This document shows positions 42,850-51,053 of a stretch of DNA of 64,000 nt, one piece after another. The notes under the pieces were generated by a model, which saw nothing but the letters and a program-made list of their open reading frames with translations, searched no databases and was not told where the DNA came from. The stretch is from Kitasatospora kifunensis (GTDB lineage: Bacteria; Actinomycetota; Actinomycetes; Streptomycetales; Streptomycetaceae), in the NCBI RefSeq assembly GCF_014203855.1, contig NZ_JACHJV010000001.1, positions 3,844,001-3,908,000 of the forward strand. The letters run 5' to 3'. Each line of letters starts with the position of its first letter. Position 1 is the first letter of the stretch. The translations under genes and the position numbers were made by a program.

Positions 42850-42925
42850 GCCGGCGCCGGCGCATCGATGGGACGTTAGTCCTCAAATTCTCACAACCGC
42901 GCTGCGCGGATCCGACGGCCACCCG

Positions 42926-42991
42926 GCGCCGAGCGGCTAACGCCTCGTGACCGAAGCTCGGGTGCATGCCGACTCGGCCATTCGGGTGAGA
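42926..42991. repeat. Joined copies of repeats A and B (empty site)
   Basis: Repeat A (42926-42949, 24 bp) and repeat B (42952-42991, 40 bp) lie side by side. Single copies of the same repeats occur at 48481-48504 (22 of 24 identical) and 49491-49530 (38 of 40 identical), there on either side of an HTH gene. The left locus therefore looks like the same cassette with its interior missing. Confidence 0.7.
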
Positions 42992-43053
42992 GCTGATCCA
43001 GTTCCCCATGGCGCCACAATCGGCCAGGCTGGCGGTCTACGCGAAGTCCAACG

Positions 43054-44331
43054 TCAGGAAGCAGCGAGAACTTCGCCAAGCCGTGTGTGCGCCATACCCG
43101 AGAGCGACTGCTGCAGAGCTTCGGTCCGGGATCGGACCAACCCGTCTCGGTACGCATCGGGAAGCTGACTCCAGACCTCCGCCGCCATGTCGGCTGCTGC
43201 AGTGGAGTCGCCGTCAGCACGGAGGCAGGCTGCGGCATCGATGGCGAGCAGAGCACGGGTCATGACGGAAGGTGAGTGGGTGAGCGCGAGTGCGGCCTCC
43301 TGCTCGGCGTTCGCTTCTCGAGTGCGGCTCATGAGCGTGAACGCCTGGGAGAGGTGTACGTGGTGCTTCTGCAGCGGGTAGCCGAACCAGGTGTCGGCCG
43401 CTTGAGTGGCGTCCAGGCGCTCGGCGATCGAGCGGGCATCGGCGACGGCACGAAGTGCGCCCTGGTGGTCTCCGACCGAGGCGAGGGCGCGTGCGGTGAC
43501 GGCAGAGGCCAGTGCAGCAGCAGCGCTCGGCGCCCGGCCGGCCTCGGCACGGGCACGGATGGCCAGTTCGGCGGCGGTGTTCGGGGCACCGTAGTTGAGC
43601 GGGACCATCGCATGCCGGGCCAGGACCCACGCCAGCATGTGCCGGTCGCCGGACTCGCGAGCGGCCTGCTCGGCGGTGGCGAACCAGCCGTGGGAGTCCC
43701 GCTGGTCGCCACGGTCGTGCTGAATGATCGCCACGAGGCCGGTGATCCCGGCAGCGGTGCGAGCCAGGTCCACCCGAGCGGTGACTGGGTGTGGGCGGCT
43801 GAGGACGTCTCGCAGAAGGTCGAGGTCGGTGGCCATCTGGGTGAGCACGAGACCTGGCGGCCGACCGCGATAGCCACCCCGGTGGCGCTCGAACGCCCCG
43901 TCGAGATAGGCCAGATCGCCAGCATCGGAGCTGGAGAGGCCAGCGTTGATCCCCTGTCGTGCCTCTGCGATTCCGGTCAAGCTGACCGTACCTGTTGCCG
44001 CTGCCGCCACCCCGAGAAACTGTCGTCGGTTCACCTTCGCATCCTCCCTTCCCTCACTATTGGCCGCCATTCGCTGCAGCCTGCGCCAGCGCCGGCTTGC
44101 CGCCACGGCACGGACGATCTCCTCTACGGGCCTGCCGTAGCCCTTCGCGAGGAGCTCATTCCACACCGGCGTCGGCAGGCGACGTTCGGTCTCCCATCGC
44201 TTCAGGTTCTCCGGGTCGAACCACTGGCCGCCCTGGGCCTCTTGTAGGACGAGGGCCTGCTCCTCACGAGTGAGGCCGGCAAGCTCTCGGTTCTCCCTCA
44301 GCATGACGCCGATGCCATCTGGTGCCATCAT
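43054..44331 (-). CDS. XRE-family regulator with TPR-like domain
   Basis: A 425-residue regulator. A helix-turn-helix lies at about residues 5-60 (GVMLRENRELAGLTREEQAL, PENLKRWETERRLPTP). A Tat-like NRRQFLGVAAAATGTVSLTG follows near 100, a motif often seen inside Streptomyces proteins of this kind and probably not a real export signal there. Helical repeats fill the rest. It is divergent from the ATPase and lasso genes and may control them. GGGAGACGGGC precedes ATG 44331. Confidence 0.82.
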   Translation of the reverse strand: MMAPDGIGVMLRENRELAGLTREEQALVLQEAQGGQWFDPENLKRWETERRLPTPVWNELLAKGYGRPVEEIVRAVAASRRWRRLQRMAANSEGREDAKVNRRQFLGVAAAATGTVSLTGIAEARQGINAGLSSSDAGDLAYLDGAFERHRGGYRGRPPGLVLTQMATDLDLLRDVLSRPHPVTARVDLARTAAGITGLVAIIQHDRGDQRDSHGWFATAEQAARESGDRHMLAWVLARHAMVPLNYGAPNTAAELAIRARAEAGRAPSAAAALASAVTARALASVGDHQGALRAVADARSIAERLDATQAADTWFGYPLQKHHVHLSQAFTLMSRTREANAEQEAALALTHSPSVMTRALLAIDAAACLRADGDSTAAADMAAEVWSQLPDAYRDGLVRSRTEALQQSLSGMAHTRLGEVLAAS

Positions 44332-44549
44332 GCCCGTCTCCCAAGTGTCTGAAAGTCCCGTACCCGATCCTGGCCCCCCAAAGCGGCCCCTTGCGCGAAA
44401 ACGGCCCCATTGGTGGCACCCGAGGTTTGCCGCGACAAGGAGTTGACTGAGCATCAGCCAACAGGCGGCTGGACGAGGTCAGATCCTTCCCGTCGCACGG
44501 CACCCCTACGCCTCAACCCGGCCTGACGTCTGTCGAAGGGTTCCCCGTC

Positions 44550-45074
44550 ATGCGCGTGTGCAGCAGAAGCTTCTTCCTGGTCCGAGACCCTGCCTCGGTG
44601 CCGATCAGCCGCAGACGGCTGCGCGAGCTGGTCGACAAGTGGGCTCTGCGTCTGGACGAAGACTGTGACACAGCGTTGGCGACCGTCATCTCGGAGCTGG
44701 TCAGCAACGCCGTGCGGCACAGTAGCGGGGCGATGCTCACGGTCGGTGTGCACGCCAACCTCGACCTGCGTCGCCTTCTGCTCGAGGTCTACGACGGCTC
44801 GGTCGTCCTGCCGCAGGCTCGCGTGGTGGGGCTCGACTCCGAGGCCGGCCGAGGAATGCTCCTGGTCGACCGTCTGTCTCTGTCCCACGGGGCCGAGCGA
44901 ACCGAGCGGGGCAAGCGCGTCTGGGCGGAACTTGGGATCCCCGAGCAGCCACTGACTCGCCGCCAACTCATCCTTCATCCGCGACGGGCGGCGCGAGCCG
45001 TCGCTCGCCGCCTTTCCGCGCCCCGCCGCCCTCCGATACACCCGCCGACGCTGGCCGCTTCACGGCCCTGCTGA
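44550..45074 (+). CDS. Anti-sigma-type ATP-binding protein (HATPase_c_2)
   Basis: A 174-residue RsbW/SpoIIAB-like protein. The N box is ATVISELVSNAVRHSSG near residue 52, and the G box region is DSEAGRGMLLVDRLS near 105. Such proteins bind ATP and usually hold a sigma factor or other partner. No sigma or anti-anti-sigma gene is adjacent. XRE/ATPase pairs are common in Streptomyces and often flank a small peptide gene; here the lasso precursor follows 89 bases later. Confidence 0.8.
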   Translation: MRVCSRSFFLVRDPASVPISRRRLRELVDKWALRLDEDCDTALATVISELVSNAVRHSSGAMLTVGVHANLDLRRLLLEVYDGSVVLPQARVVGLDSEAGRGMLLVDRLSLSHGAERTERGKRVWAELGIPEQPLTRRQLILHPRRAARAVARRLSAPRRPPIHPPTLAASRPC

Positions 45075-45163
45075 TCGGCCTACCCAGTCTCCGGCCTGCC
45101 CGTTCGCCTTCGGTGGGCCGGACGGCACAACAACACCATCCACCACACAGAAAGGAATTCGCC

Positions 45164-45298
45164 ATGAGCGACCTGCTGAACACCGGCGCCACTGCCGAGG
45201 ACGAGCTGCTTCCGGTCGAGATCGGGGACGTGGCCGAGCTGACCGAAGGCCAGGGCCAGGGCAGCAGCGAGGACAAGCGTCGCGCCTACAACTGCTGA
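45164..45298 (+). CDS. Albusnodin-like lasso peptide precursor
   Basis: A 44-residue precursor. The leader (about 28 residues, acidic) ends ELTE, with Thr at position -2 as in lasso leaders, and has the spaced G-x5-T pattern (GDVAELT) recognised by RRE domains. The predicted 16-residue core is GQGQGSSEDKRRAYNC: Gly1, ring acid Glu8 or Asp9, Lys10 and a C-terminal Cys. It closely resembles albusnodin as I recall it, where Lys10 is acetylated. AAAGGA precedes ATG 45164. A strong hairpin follows. Confidence 0.88.
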   Translation: MSDLLNTGATAEDELLPVEIGDVAELTEGQGQGSSEDKRRAYNC

Positions 45299-45307
45299 TC
45301 CTCCCCA

Positions 45308-45341
45308 CCGGGGTGCGGCCCTTCCGAGGGCTGCACCCCGG
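45308..45341 (+). terminator. Attenuating hairpin after the precursor gene
   Basis: A 15-bp stem with one G-T pair (45308-45322 with 45327-45341) and loop tccg lies ten bases after the precursor stop. It is followed by a short ttt. This placement would make the precursor transcript more abundant than that of the enzymes. Confidence 0.75.
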
Positions 45342-45373
45342 CCATCTTTGGTGCTCTCCTCTGGGAGGTAGTC

Positions 45374-47194
45374 GTGATCTTCGGAGGCTTCAGCGCCTCG
45401 TGTGCCCCCTATCGCCGTCCAGTGGGCGCCCGCCTCGTAGCAGCAGGCCGGCCGACCTGGAAGCTTGGCGACGGCCCGGTCCAGGTGGTGACCACCCGAG
45501 GCGGTAGGCGACGCGTCCTGATCCTGGGATGGTGTGGCGCCAGCAGCTTCGAGATGCAGTGTCTGGCCGACAGCAAGCTGCCCGACGACATCGCTTGGAG
45601 ATGGCCCGGGACTTACACGGTCGTGGAGGAGACCGAGGACTGTGTCGTCATGTACACCGACCCGGCCGCTGCACGCCCCGTGTACATCACCTCGCACCGA
45701 GCCGGGTGGGCCTGGTGCAGCTCAGCCCGGATCCTGGCCTCGCTCCGTGGATCCGGCGTGGACACCCAGCGGCTGACCTGCTCGATCATGCTTCCGTCAG
45801 TGCCCGCACTGGCCGGAGCCCGGACGTTCTTCGAAAGTGTGGAACAACTACCGCCCGGCAACAGAGTCGAACTACCCGCCGATGGCACCAGTCCGCGCTA
45901 CACCACCTTGTGGCGCCCTGACCCGGACCCCAACCACCTGCCCGGCCAGCGCCTGCGAGAGGCCCTCGCAAGTGCCGTGCTCCTGCGGGCGGCAGCCGAC
46001 CCGGCCCTGTCCTGTGACCTGTCCGGAGGACTGGACTCGACGTCGATCGCAGTCCTCGTGGCGAACGCGCTGCCGACCGGCAGCCACCTCAATGCCGTCA
46101 CCATCCACCCCGAGGGCAACCAGTCGGGCGCGGACCTGCACTACGCCCGGCTCACTGCCAACGCCCATCCGGGCCGTACGGCCCACCACCTGCTGCCGAT
46201 GACGGCTGAGCACCTCCCCTACACCGGCATCACCGACGTCCCTGCCACCGACGAGCCGATGCCCTCCACCTTGGCCCAGGCCCGTGTGACTGGCCAACTC
46301 CACTGGATGCGCAAGGAACTCGGGACACGCACGCACCTGACCGGCGACGGCGGTGACAGTGTCCTGTTCCAGCCGCCCATCCACCTTGCCGACCTGATCC
46401 GCCACCGCCGGTGGAGTCGAGCGGCCAGCGAGGCGTTCGGCTGGTCCCGCCTCCGGCACGGAGCAGTGCTACCGCTTCTGCGCGACGCCGCGACGGCAGC
46501 CAGAACCAGCCGCGACGAGGCTCTGGTCCAACTCACCCGCGAGGTCGGAGCGTCTGGCCGCAACGACCACGGGCACGTCCGCTGGTTCCCGCTCCTGCCG
46601 TTTCCCGTTTGGGCGGAGCCGTCGGCCCGCCGTCTGCTGACCAATGCGGCGACCGAGGCCACCGCGATCCCGGACCCGCTGCCAGGCCTGGACGCCTCGG
46701 TGCGGACCCTGGTGGACGAGATCCGTGAGGTCGCCCGATCCGCAGCTGCCGATGCCGAGTTGGCCGCCCTCTGTGGCATCGACCTGCACAACCCGTTCCT
46801 CGACGCGCCTGTCATGGACGCCGTACTGCGGACCCCGCTCGACCAGCGCCCGCCCGTGCACACCTACAAGCCGCTGTTGAGCCTGGCGATGGCCGACCTA
46901 CTCCCGCCCGCCGTCGCGGCCCGCACCACCAAAGGCAGCTTCGACGCCGACCACTACGCCGGGATGCGCGCCAACCTCCCCATCCTCCTGGATCTCGCAG
47001 ACGGACACCTGGCTGAACTCGGCCTGATCAACCCAGCCCGTTTGCGCCGCGCCCTACGCGAGGCTGCCGCCGGCATTCCGATGCCGCTGGCCACTATCGA
47101 ACAGGCCCTGACCGCTGAAGCATGGCTCACCGCCCACTATCGCGACCCAGCGCCAGCCTGGACCAACGAACCAGTGAGGAGCGAACGTGACTGA
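45374..47194 (+). CDS. Lasso peptide cyclase (asparagine-synthetase-like, C protein)
   Basis: A 606-residue ATP-dependent enzyme that closes the macrolactam ring between Gly1 and the acidic side chain. The glutaminase-like N-domain (1-180) starts MIFGGFSASC and lacks a usable Cys2, as in lasso cyclases. The synthetase domain has the PP-loop DLSGGLDSTSIAVL near residue 216 and TGDGGDSVLF near 335, which binds the second phosphate region. The start is GTG 45374 with GGGAGG upstream. Its stop overlaps the next gene by eight bases. Confidence 0.9.
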   Translation: MIFGGFSASCAPYRRPVGARLVAAGRPTWKLGDGPVQVVTTRGGRRRVLILGWCGASSFEMQCLADSKLPDDIAWRWPGTYTVVEETEDCVVMYTDPAAARPVYITSHRAGWAWCSSARILASLRGSGVDTQRLTCSIMLPSVPALAGARTFFESVEQLPPGNRVELPADGTSPRYTTLWRPDPDPNHLPGQRLREALASAVLLRAAADPALSCDLSGGLDSTSIAVLVANALPTGSHLNAVTIHPEGNQSGADLHYARLTANAHPGRTAHHLLPMTAEHLPYTGITDVPATDEPMPSTLAQARVTGQLHWMRKELGTRTHLTGDGGDSVLFQPPIHLADLIRHRRWSRAASEAFGWSRLRHGAVLPLLRDAATAARTSRDEALVQLTREVGASGRNDHGHVRWFPLLPFPVWAEPSARRLLTNAATEATAIPDPLPGLDASVRTLVDEIREVARSAAADAELAALCGIDLHNPFLDAPVMDAVLRTPLDQRPPVHTYKPLLSLAMADLLPPAVAARTTKGSFDADHYAGMRANLPILLDLADGHLAELGLINPARLRRALREAAAGIPMPLATIEQALTAEAWLTAHYRDPAPAWTNEPVRSERD

Positions 47195-47909
47195 CCTGCC
47201 CTGCTTCGCTACTGCCCCCGGTCACGTCCGGGCGCTGGACTTCGAAAACATCCTGGTCCTCATCGACTACCGAACCGGCCGCGTCCAGTGCCTGCTACCC
47301 GCCGCCGCGACACCCTGGTGTGAGGCCGCCGCCACCGGCCGTCTGGACACGATGCCACCGGCCCTCGCCGCCCAGCTCCTCGACGTCGGCCTACTGGTCC
47401 CGGCATCGGCACCCGCGCCGTGGCCCTCTCCCGTCACCGCGTGTCCCGTCGCGGCGAGCTGGGGTAGCGCAGAGCATCGCGCCGGAATCGTCCGGCCCGC
47501 CCGTACACGAGGTGCCGGAGCCACTGCCGCCCTCACCGCTGTCTTCGCCATCAAGCGGGCAGGCAGCTCGAGGACTGCGATGTACCGCGTGACCACCGCA
47601 CTCAGAGCCGCTGCGTCAAGCTGCCGCCGACCCGCATCACCCGGCGAAGCGACCGCCGCAGTCCTCGCTGTACGACGCGCCGGATGGCACTCCCCAGTCC
47701 GTACCGCCTGCTTGGAGGAGTCTGCCGCCGCCGTGCTGCTGCTGGCCTCACGGCGGTTGTCCGTCACCTGGTGCCACGGCGTCGCTTCGGACCCCGTCCG
47801 GCTTCACGCTTGGGTGCAGACTGAAGACGGAACGCCGGCGGCCGAACCGCCGTCGACGCTCGCCTACACACCTGCCCTCACCATCGGAGCCCGCCATCAG
47901 CAGCCCTGA
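47187..47909 (+). CDS. Lasso leader peptidase fused to an RRE-like domain (B protein)
   Basis: A 240-residue protein. Residues 15-75 (NILVLIDYRTGRVQCLLPAA, LAAQLLDVGLLVP) look like a compact PqqD-type RRE that binds the leader. The C-terminal part is the transglutaminase-like B2 peptidase with Cys175 (ACLEESAAAVLLLA), His207 (LHAWV) and Asp214. Actinobacterial lasso clusters usually encode B1 and B2 separately, so a single protein is notable. It starts inside the cyclase stop and probably ends inside the next gene. Confidence 0.85.
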   Translation: MTDLPCFATAPGHVRALDFENILVLIDYRTGRVQCLLPAAATPWCEAAATGRLDTMPPALAAQLLDVGLLVPASAPAPWPSPVTACPVAASWGSAEHRAGIVRPARTRGAGATAALTAVFAIKRAGSSRTAMYRVTTALRAAASSCRRPASPGEATAAVLAVRRAGWHSPVRTACLEESAAAVLLLASRRLSVTWCHGVASDPVRLHAWVQTEDGTPAAEPPSTLAYTPALTIGARHQQP

Positions 47910-48471
47910 CCCGATCCTCTGGATCGGCACCGACACCTGCGCGCTCGGCCCCTACCGCGCCGACCTCGTCGAGACGTACTGGCGCTGGGAACAGGACCCC
48001 ACCCTGCTGGTCGGCTACGGCCGCCAGAGCCCCGAATCCCTGGAGGCGCGCACCGAGGGCATGGCCCACCAACTCCGGGGCGAGAACCTCCGCTTCACCG
48101 TCTACGACCTCCGCACCGGCGAGCCCGTCCCCGTGGGCGTCACCACCCTGCTGCCCGACCACGCCGTCCGGAGCGCCGAGTACGTGGTCATGCTCGCCCC
48201 CGAAGCACGCGGCCACGGCCTCGGCACCCAGGCCACCCACCTCACCCTCGACTACGCCTTCCACATCACCAACCTGCGGATGGTCTGGCTCAAGGTGCTC
48301 GCCCCCAACAAGGCCGGCATCCGCGCCTACGAGAAGGCCGGATTCCGCACCGTGGGCGCCCTGCGCGAGGCCGGGTACTGGCTCGGCCAGGTCTGCGACG
48401 AAGTCATCATGGACGCCCTCGCCACCGACTTCACCGGCCCGTCCGCGATCACGCCGCTGCTGCCGTCCTGA
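47896..48471 (+). CDS. GNAT N-acetyltransferase of the lasso cluster
   Basis: A GNAT enzyme, expected to acetylate Lys10 of the core, as in the albusnodin cluster. The acetyl-CoA site is APEARGHGLGTQAT, followed by VLAPNKAGIRAYEKAGFRTV. The first standard start is ATG 48061, but residues encoded before it (ALGPYRADLVETYWRWEQDP, LLVGYGRQSPESLEAR) look like the real N-terminus. No ATG, GTG or TTG opens that part. I place a tentative ATC start at 47896, overlapping the peptidase stop; a sequencing error or frameshift are alternatives. Confidence 0.8.
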   Translation: MSSPDPILWIGTDTCALGPYRADLVETYWRWEQDPTLLVGYGRQSPESLEARTEGMAHQLRGENLRFTVYDLRTGEPVPVGVTTLLPDHAVRSAEYVVMLAPEARGHGLGTQATHLTLDYAFHITNLRMVWLKVLAPNKAGIRAYEKAGFRTVGALREAGYWLGQVCDEVIMDALATDFTGPSAITPLLPS

Positions 48472-48480
48472 GCGCGCCGG

Positions 48481-48504
48481 GCGCTGAGCGGCTAATGCCT
48501 CGTG
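48481..48504. repeat. Repeat A, right copy
   Basis: gcgctgagcggctaatgcct and four more bases, 22 of 24 identical to 42926-42949. It covers the TAG that ends the read-through tail of the HTH gene on the minus strand. Confidence 0.65.
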
Positions 48505-48623
48505 CGTGGTCTGTATTCGCGCCCGATGGTGCGGACCAGGCCGGCCCAGTAGTGGATATCTGCCGCGGGGGTGTCGGCCGGCTTTTGGCAGCGGCATCTC
48601 GCGTTGTACGGCAGGGGAGTTCG
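48492..48623 (-). pseudogene. Severed C-terminal tail of the HTH gene
   Basis: In the same frame as the gene at 48624, directly after its TGA, 43 sense codons continue to a TAG at 48492-48494. The text is protein-like (LPYNARCRC, ADIHYWAGLVRTIGREYRP), with the two closely spaced Cys that family members usually have near the C-terminus. It is best read as the tail cut off by a nonsense mutation, unless the TGA is read through. Confidence 0.55.
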
Positions 48624-49274
48624 TCAGGTCGGGCATTCGGGTGTCGGCTCGGGTTCTGGTGGGATTCGGTCCACCAGCCGTTTGCGGGCGAATGCTCCTG
48701 CGCACTGCACGGTCGAGGGAAGCCCGTTGGTCATCGCGTAGCGGAACTGCTCCACCGTCACCCCGCGCACGAACCACTCCGCGGCGAGGGCCTCCAACTC
48801 GGCGCACTCCTTGGCGGAGAGCATCATTCGCCGGTCCGCCGCGCCGAGTGAGGCCAGCGCGCGGTAGGAGATGGAGCGCGCAGGGGGCGCGGGGGTGGGG
48901 TCCGCGCTCCCTCCGGTTCGGCGGTCGGCGAGGAAGCGTTCCCACCAGGAGGCCGGGCGGGCGGTGCGTGAGAAGTACGTACGGGAGACCCAGCGGGTGA
49001 GGCCTTCGCCGGCCTTCTCGCGGATGCGCAGCAGGTGTCCGGCCTTGGCGAGCGCCTTGAGGGCGGAGCGTACGGCCTGCTGTCCGTAGCGGGGTTGCTC
49101 GCGGGCGAGCGTTTTCGTGTCGATCGCCGCGCCTTCGGGCAGGCGATCGATGTAGGAGGCGAGATAGGCCTCGCGCTCGGGCAGGTGAACGAAGTTCTGT
49201 GGACCGCTCGCTTGTTGGGACGGCGCGGAACGCTTGCCGTAGCCGGGCGCGGCGGTAGGGTGGGAGATAGCCAC
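48624..49274 (-). CDS. Winged-helix/HTH protein, probably truncated
   Basis: A 216-residue DNA-binding-type protein of a family found in many copies in Streptomyces. Central motifs are LPEREAYLASYIDRLPEGAA, a helix-turn-helix near residues 55-95 (KTLAREQPRYGQQAVRSAL, LAKAGHLLRIRE) and WVSRTYFSRTARPASWW. Function unknown. GTG 49274 has AAGGA upstream. The TGA at 48624 seems premature (see the tail entry). The gene lies between repeats A and B. Confidence 0.72.
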   Translation of the reverse strand: MAISHPTAAPGYGKRSAPSQQASGPQNFVHLPEREAYLASYIDRLPEGAAIDTKTLAREQPRYGQQAVRSALKALAKAGHLLRIREKAGEGLTRWVSRTYFSRTARPASWWERFLADRRTGGSADPTPAPPARSISYRALASLGAADRRMMLSAKECAELEALAAEWFVRGVTVEQFRYAMTNGLPSTVQCAGAFARKRLVDRIPPEPEPTPECPT

Positions 49275-49648
49275 TGGATCGAGTCCTTCGTCGATCGTGT
49301 CGGTCAAACCCCCGTTCGGCGTCGCAAGCGCCGGCGGGGGTTGCTTCTTTTCGCGAACCGTACACCGCGATCGCGGCCCGCAGTCAACTCCTGACGATAA
49401 GTCATATTCACTGATCTGCACGGCTCTTGGGTGGTGGGTGGGATATCACCTCCCACCGTTCCTCATACAGAGGGCTCGGATCCCGAAGCCCGAAGCTCGG
49501 GTGCGTGCCGACTCGGCCATTCGAGTGAGACCGGACCCGTACTCCCGTTGTCGTACGTGAGGTGCCTTCGCCCGGACGACGTTCTCCCGTGTGGATCCGG
49601 TGATCCTTCTCGGAGATCGCTCGTCCCGCACGAAGGAGGACCCTGCCG
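49275..49648. other. Divergent region with promoter and repeat B
   Basis: The 374 bases hold no convincing gene. On the minus strand TTGACT (49381-49386) and TACGGT (49356-49361), 19 bases apart, could drive the HTH gene, with the palindrome ccgcgatcgcgg between them. Repeat B lies at 49491-49530. The plus-strand promoter of the membrane-protein pair should be near 49540-49620. Confidence 0.45.
49491..49530. repeat. Repeat B, right copy
   Basis: Forty bases, 38 identical to 42952-42991, starting cgaagctcgggtgc. It contains the small palindrome gccgactcggc. It lies 217 bases upstream of the HTH gene's start. Confidence 0.7.
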
Positions 49649-50395
49649 ATGTCTGTCACCGTTCCCACCACCGCCACTGCGGCACGCCCCTGGCCAGGCG
49701 CCCTCGCGGGCCTGGCCCACGTACTGTTCTTCCTCGCCTCGTTAGTTCTGCCCGATGTCCTCGGGCAGAACAGGGGGGCCGCTCTGGTCACGCCGTACTC
49801 AAGCGACGCAGAGGTCACCCGCTATCTGGCGGAGACCAGCCGCAGCATCATCCCGATCGCGGCCTTCTGTCAGGCGATGAGCGCCCTGGCCCTGCTGGTC
49901 TTTGTGCCGTATGCCGCCGACTACGTGCGGCGGATCGCGCCCGAGCGGGTCAGCGCCGGACTGGTTCGCGCTACCGGCACCGTGGCCGCGGCGTTCCTGT
50001 TGCTCTCGGCGTCCGCGCAGTGGATCCTGAACCGTCCCGGGATCGGCGACAACCTGCAGGTGTACCGGGCCGTCATGGACCTGGTCTTCATCACCGGCGC
50101 AGCCGCCCAAGTCGTCACCACCGGGCTCCTCGTCGGCACGATCGCGACTGCCGCACGCAAGGCCCGCGCCCTGCCCGGCTGGCTGAACTGGCTCGGCCTG
50201 GCCGTGGCCGCGCTGTCGGCGCTGTCGATGCTCTCCCTGATGTTCCAGGGTGCAACCGCCTTCGTTCCCCTCGGCCGCTTCAGCGGTATGGCATGGTTCG
50301 TCGGCCTGACGGTGGTCCTGCTGCTGCGCCGGCACTCACTCGTGGCGACCTCCGCTCCGCACAGCGCCGCATCGCCGGTACGAGGCCGGGCGTGA
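49649..50395 (+). CDS. Integral membrane protein of unknown function
   Basis: A 248-residue protein with six hydrophobic segments (GALAGLAHVLFFLASLVL, IPIAAFCQAMSALALLVFVP and others). It resembles DUF4386-type membrane proteins in layout, which is a weak assignment. AAGGAGGA precedes the ATG. Its stop overlaps the next gene (GTGA), so the two are coupled. Confidence 0.78.
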   Translation: MSVTVPTTATAARPWPGALAGLAHVLFFLASLVLPDVLGQNRGAALVTPYSSDAEVTRYLAETSRSIIPIAAFCQAMSALALLVFVPYAADYVRRIAPERVSAGLVRATGTVAAAFLLLSASAQWILNRPGIGDNLQVYRAVMDLVFITGAAAQVVTTGLLVGTIATAARKARALPGWLNWLGLAVAALSALSMLSLMFQGATAFVPLGRFSGMAWFVGLTVVLLLRRHSLVATSAPHSAASPVRGRA

Positions 50396-50964
50396 GCGTC
50401 ACCGCGCTCTCCCCCGACAGCCGGAGACGGCCACCGGTTGGTCGGCTGTCGCCGACGGCCCGCAAGGCGGCGGTGATCCTCCATGTGATCTCCTCGGTCA
50501 GCTGGCTGGCGCTGATGCTGTGCCTGCTGACCCTCGGTACGGCGGGCCTGACCACCCGCGACGCGGAGACTCTGCGCAGCGCCTACCGCGCCATGCAACT
50601 CCTCGGCGGTGTCCTGATTCTTCCGCTCAGCCTGCTGACACTGGTCAGCGGCCTGATCCTGTCACTCGGGACACCATGGGGCCTGTTTCGCTTCCGCTGG
50701 ATCAGCACCAAGTTCTGGCTCACCCTCGCCGCGGCCGCAGCCTCCCTCTTCGCGTTCACGGCCAGGCTGAACGAGGCTGCGCACGTGGTGGCCCAACACC
50801 CCACCGGGCCCATCTCCGCGATGAACCTTGGCTTCATCCGCTACAACCTGGTGATCATTCCGGCTGTCGCACTCATCGTCTACACGTCCAACGTGGTGCT
50901 GTCCGTCGTCAAGCCCTGGGGGCGCCGGACAAGCAGCCCCCGCAAGGGCGTTCAGCCGACATAG
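50392..50964 (+). CDS. DUF2269-like integral membrane protein
   Basis: A 190-residue protein with four helices. KAAVILHVISSVSWLALMLC, MQLLGGVLILPLSLLTLVSG and FRWISTKFWLTL match the general pattern of small DUF2269-type proteins. GTG 50392 overlaps the upstream stop. A strong hairpin begins at its last base. Function unknown. Confidence 0.78.
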   Translation: MSVTALSPDSRRRPPVGRLSPTARKAAVILHVISSVSWLALMLCLLTLGTAGLTTRDAETLRSAYRAMQLLGGVLILPLSLLTLVSGLILSLGTPWGLFRFRWISTKFWLTLAAAAASLFAFTARLNEAAHVVAQHPTGPISAMNLGFIRYNLVIIPAVALIVYTSNVVLSVVKPWGRRTSSPRKGVQPT

Positions 50965-51008
50965 CACGGACGGTACTTCGGAATGTTTTCCGACGTACCG
51001 TCCGTGCT
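50963..51008. terminator. Bidirectional hairpin terminator
   Basis: A perfect 14-bp stem (50963-50976 with 50995-51008) with an inner tcgga/tccga stem and four T in the loop. It lies between the convergent genes ending at 50964 and 51054. Confidence 0.75.
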
Positions 51009-51053
51009 GCCGCCCGACCGGGCGATCACTGGCGACCCGCGCTGTCACCGCAC

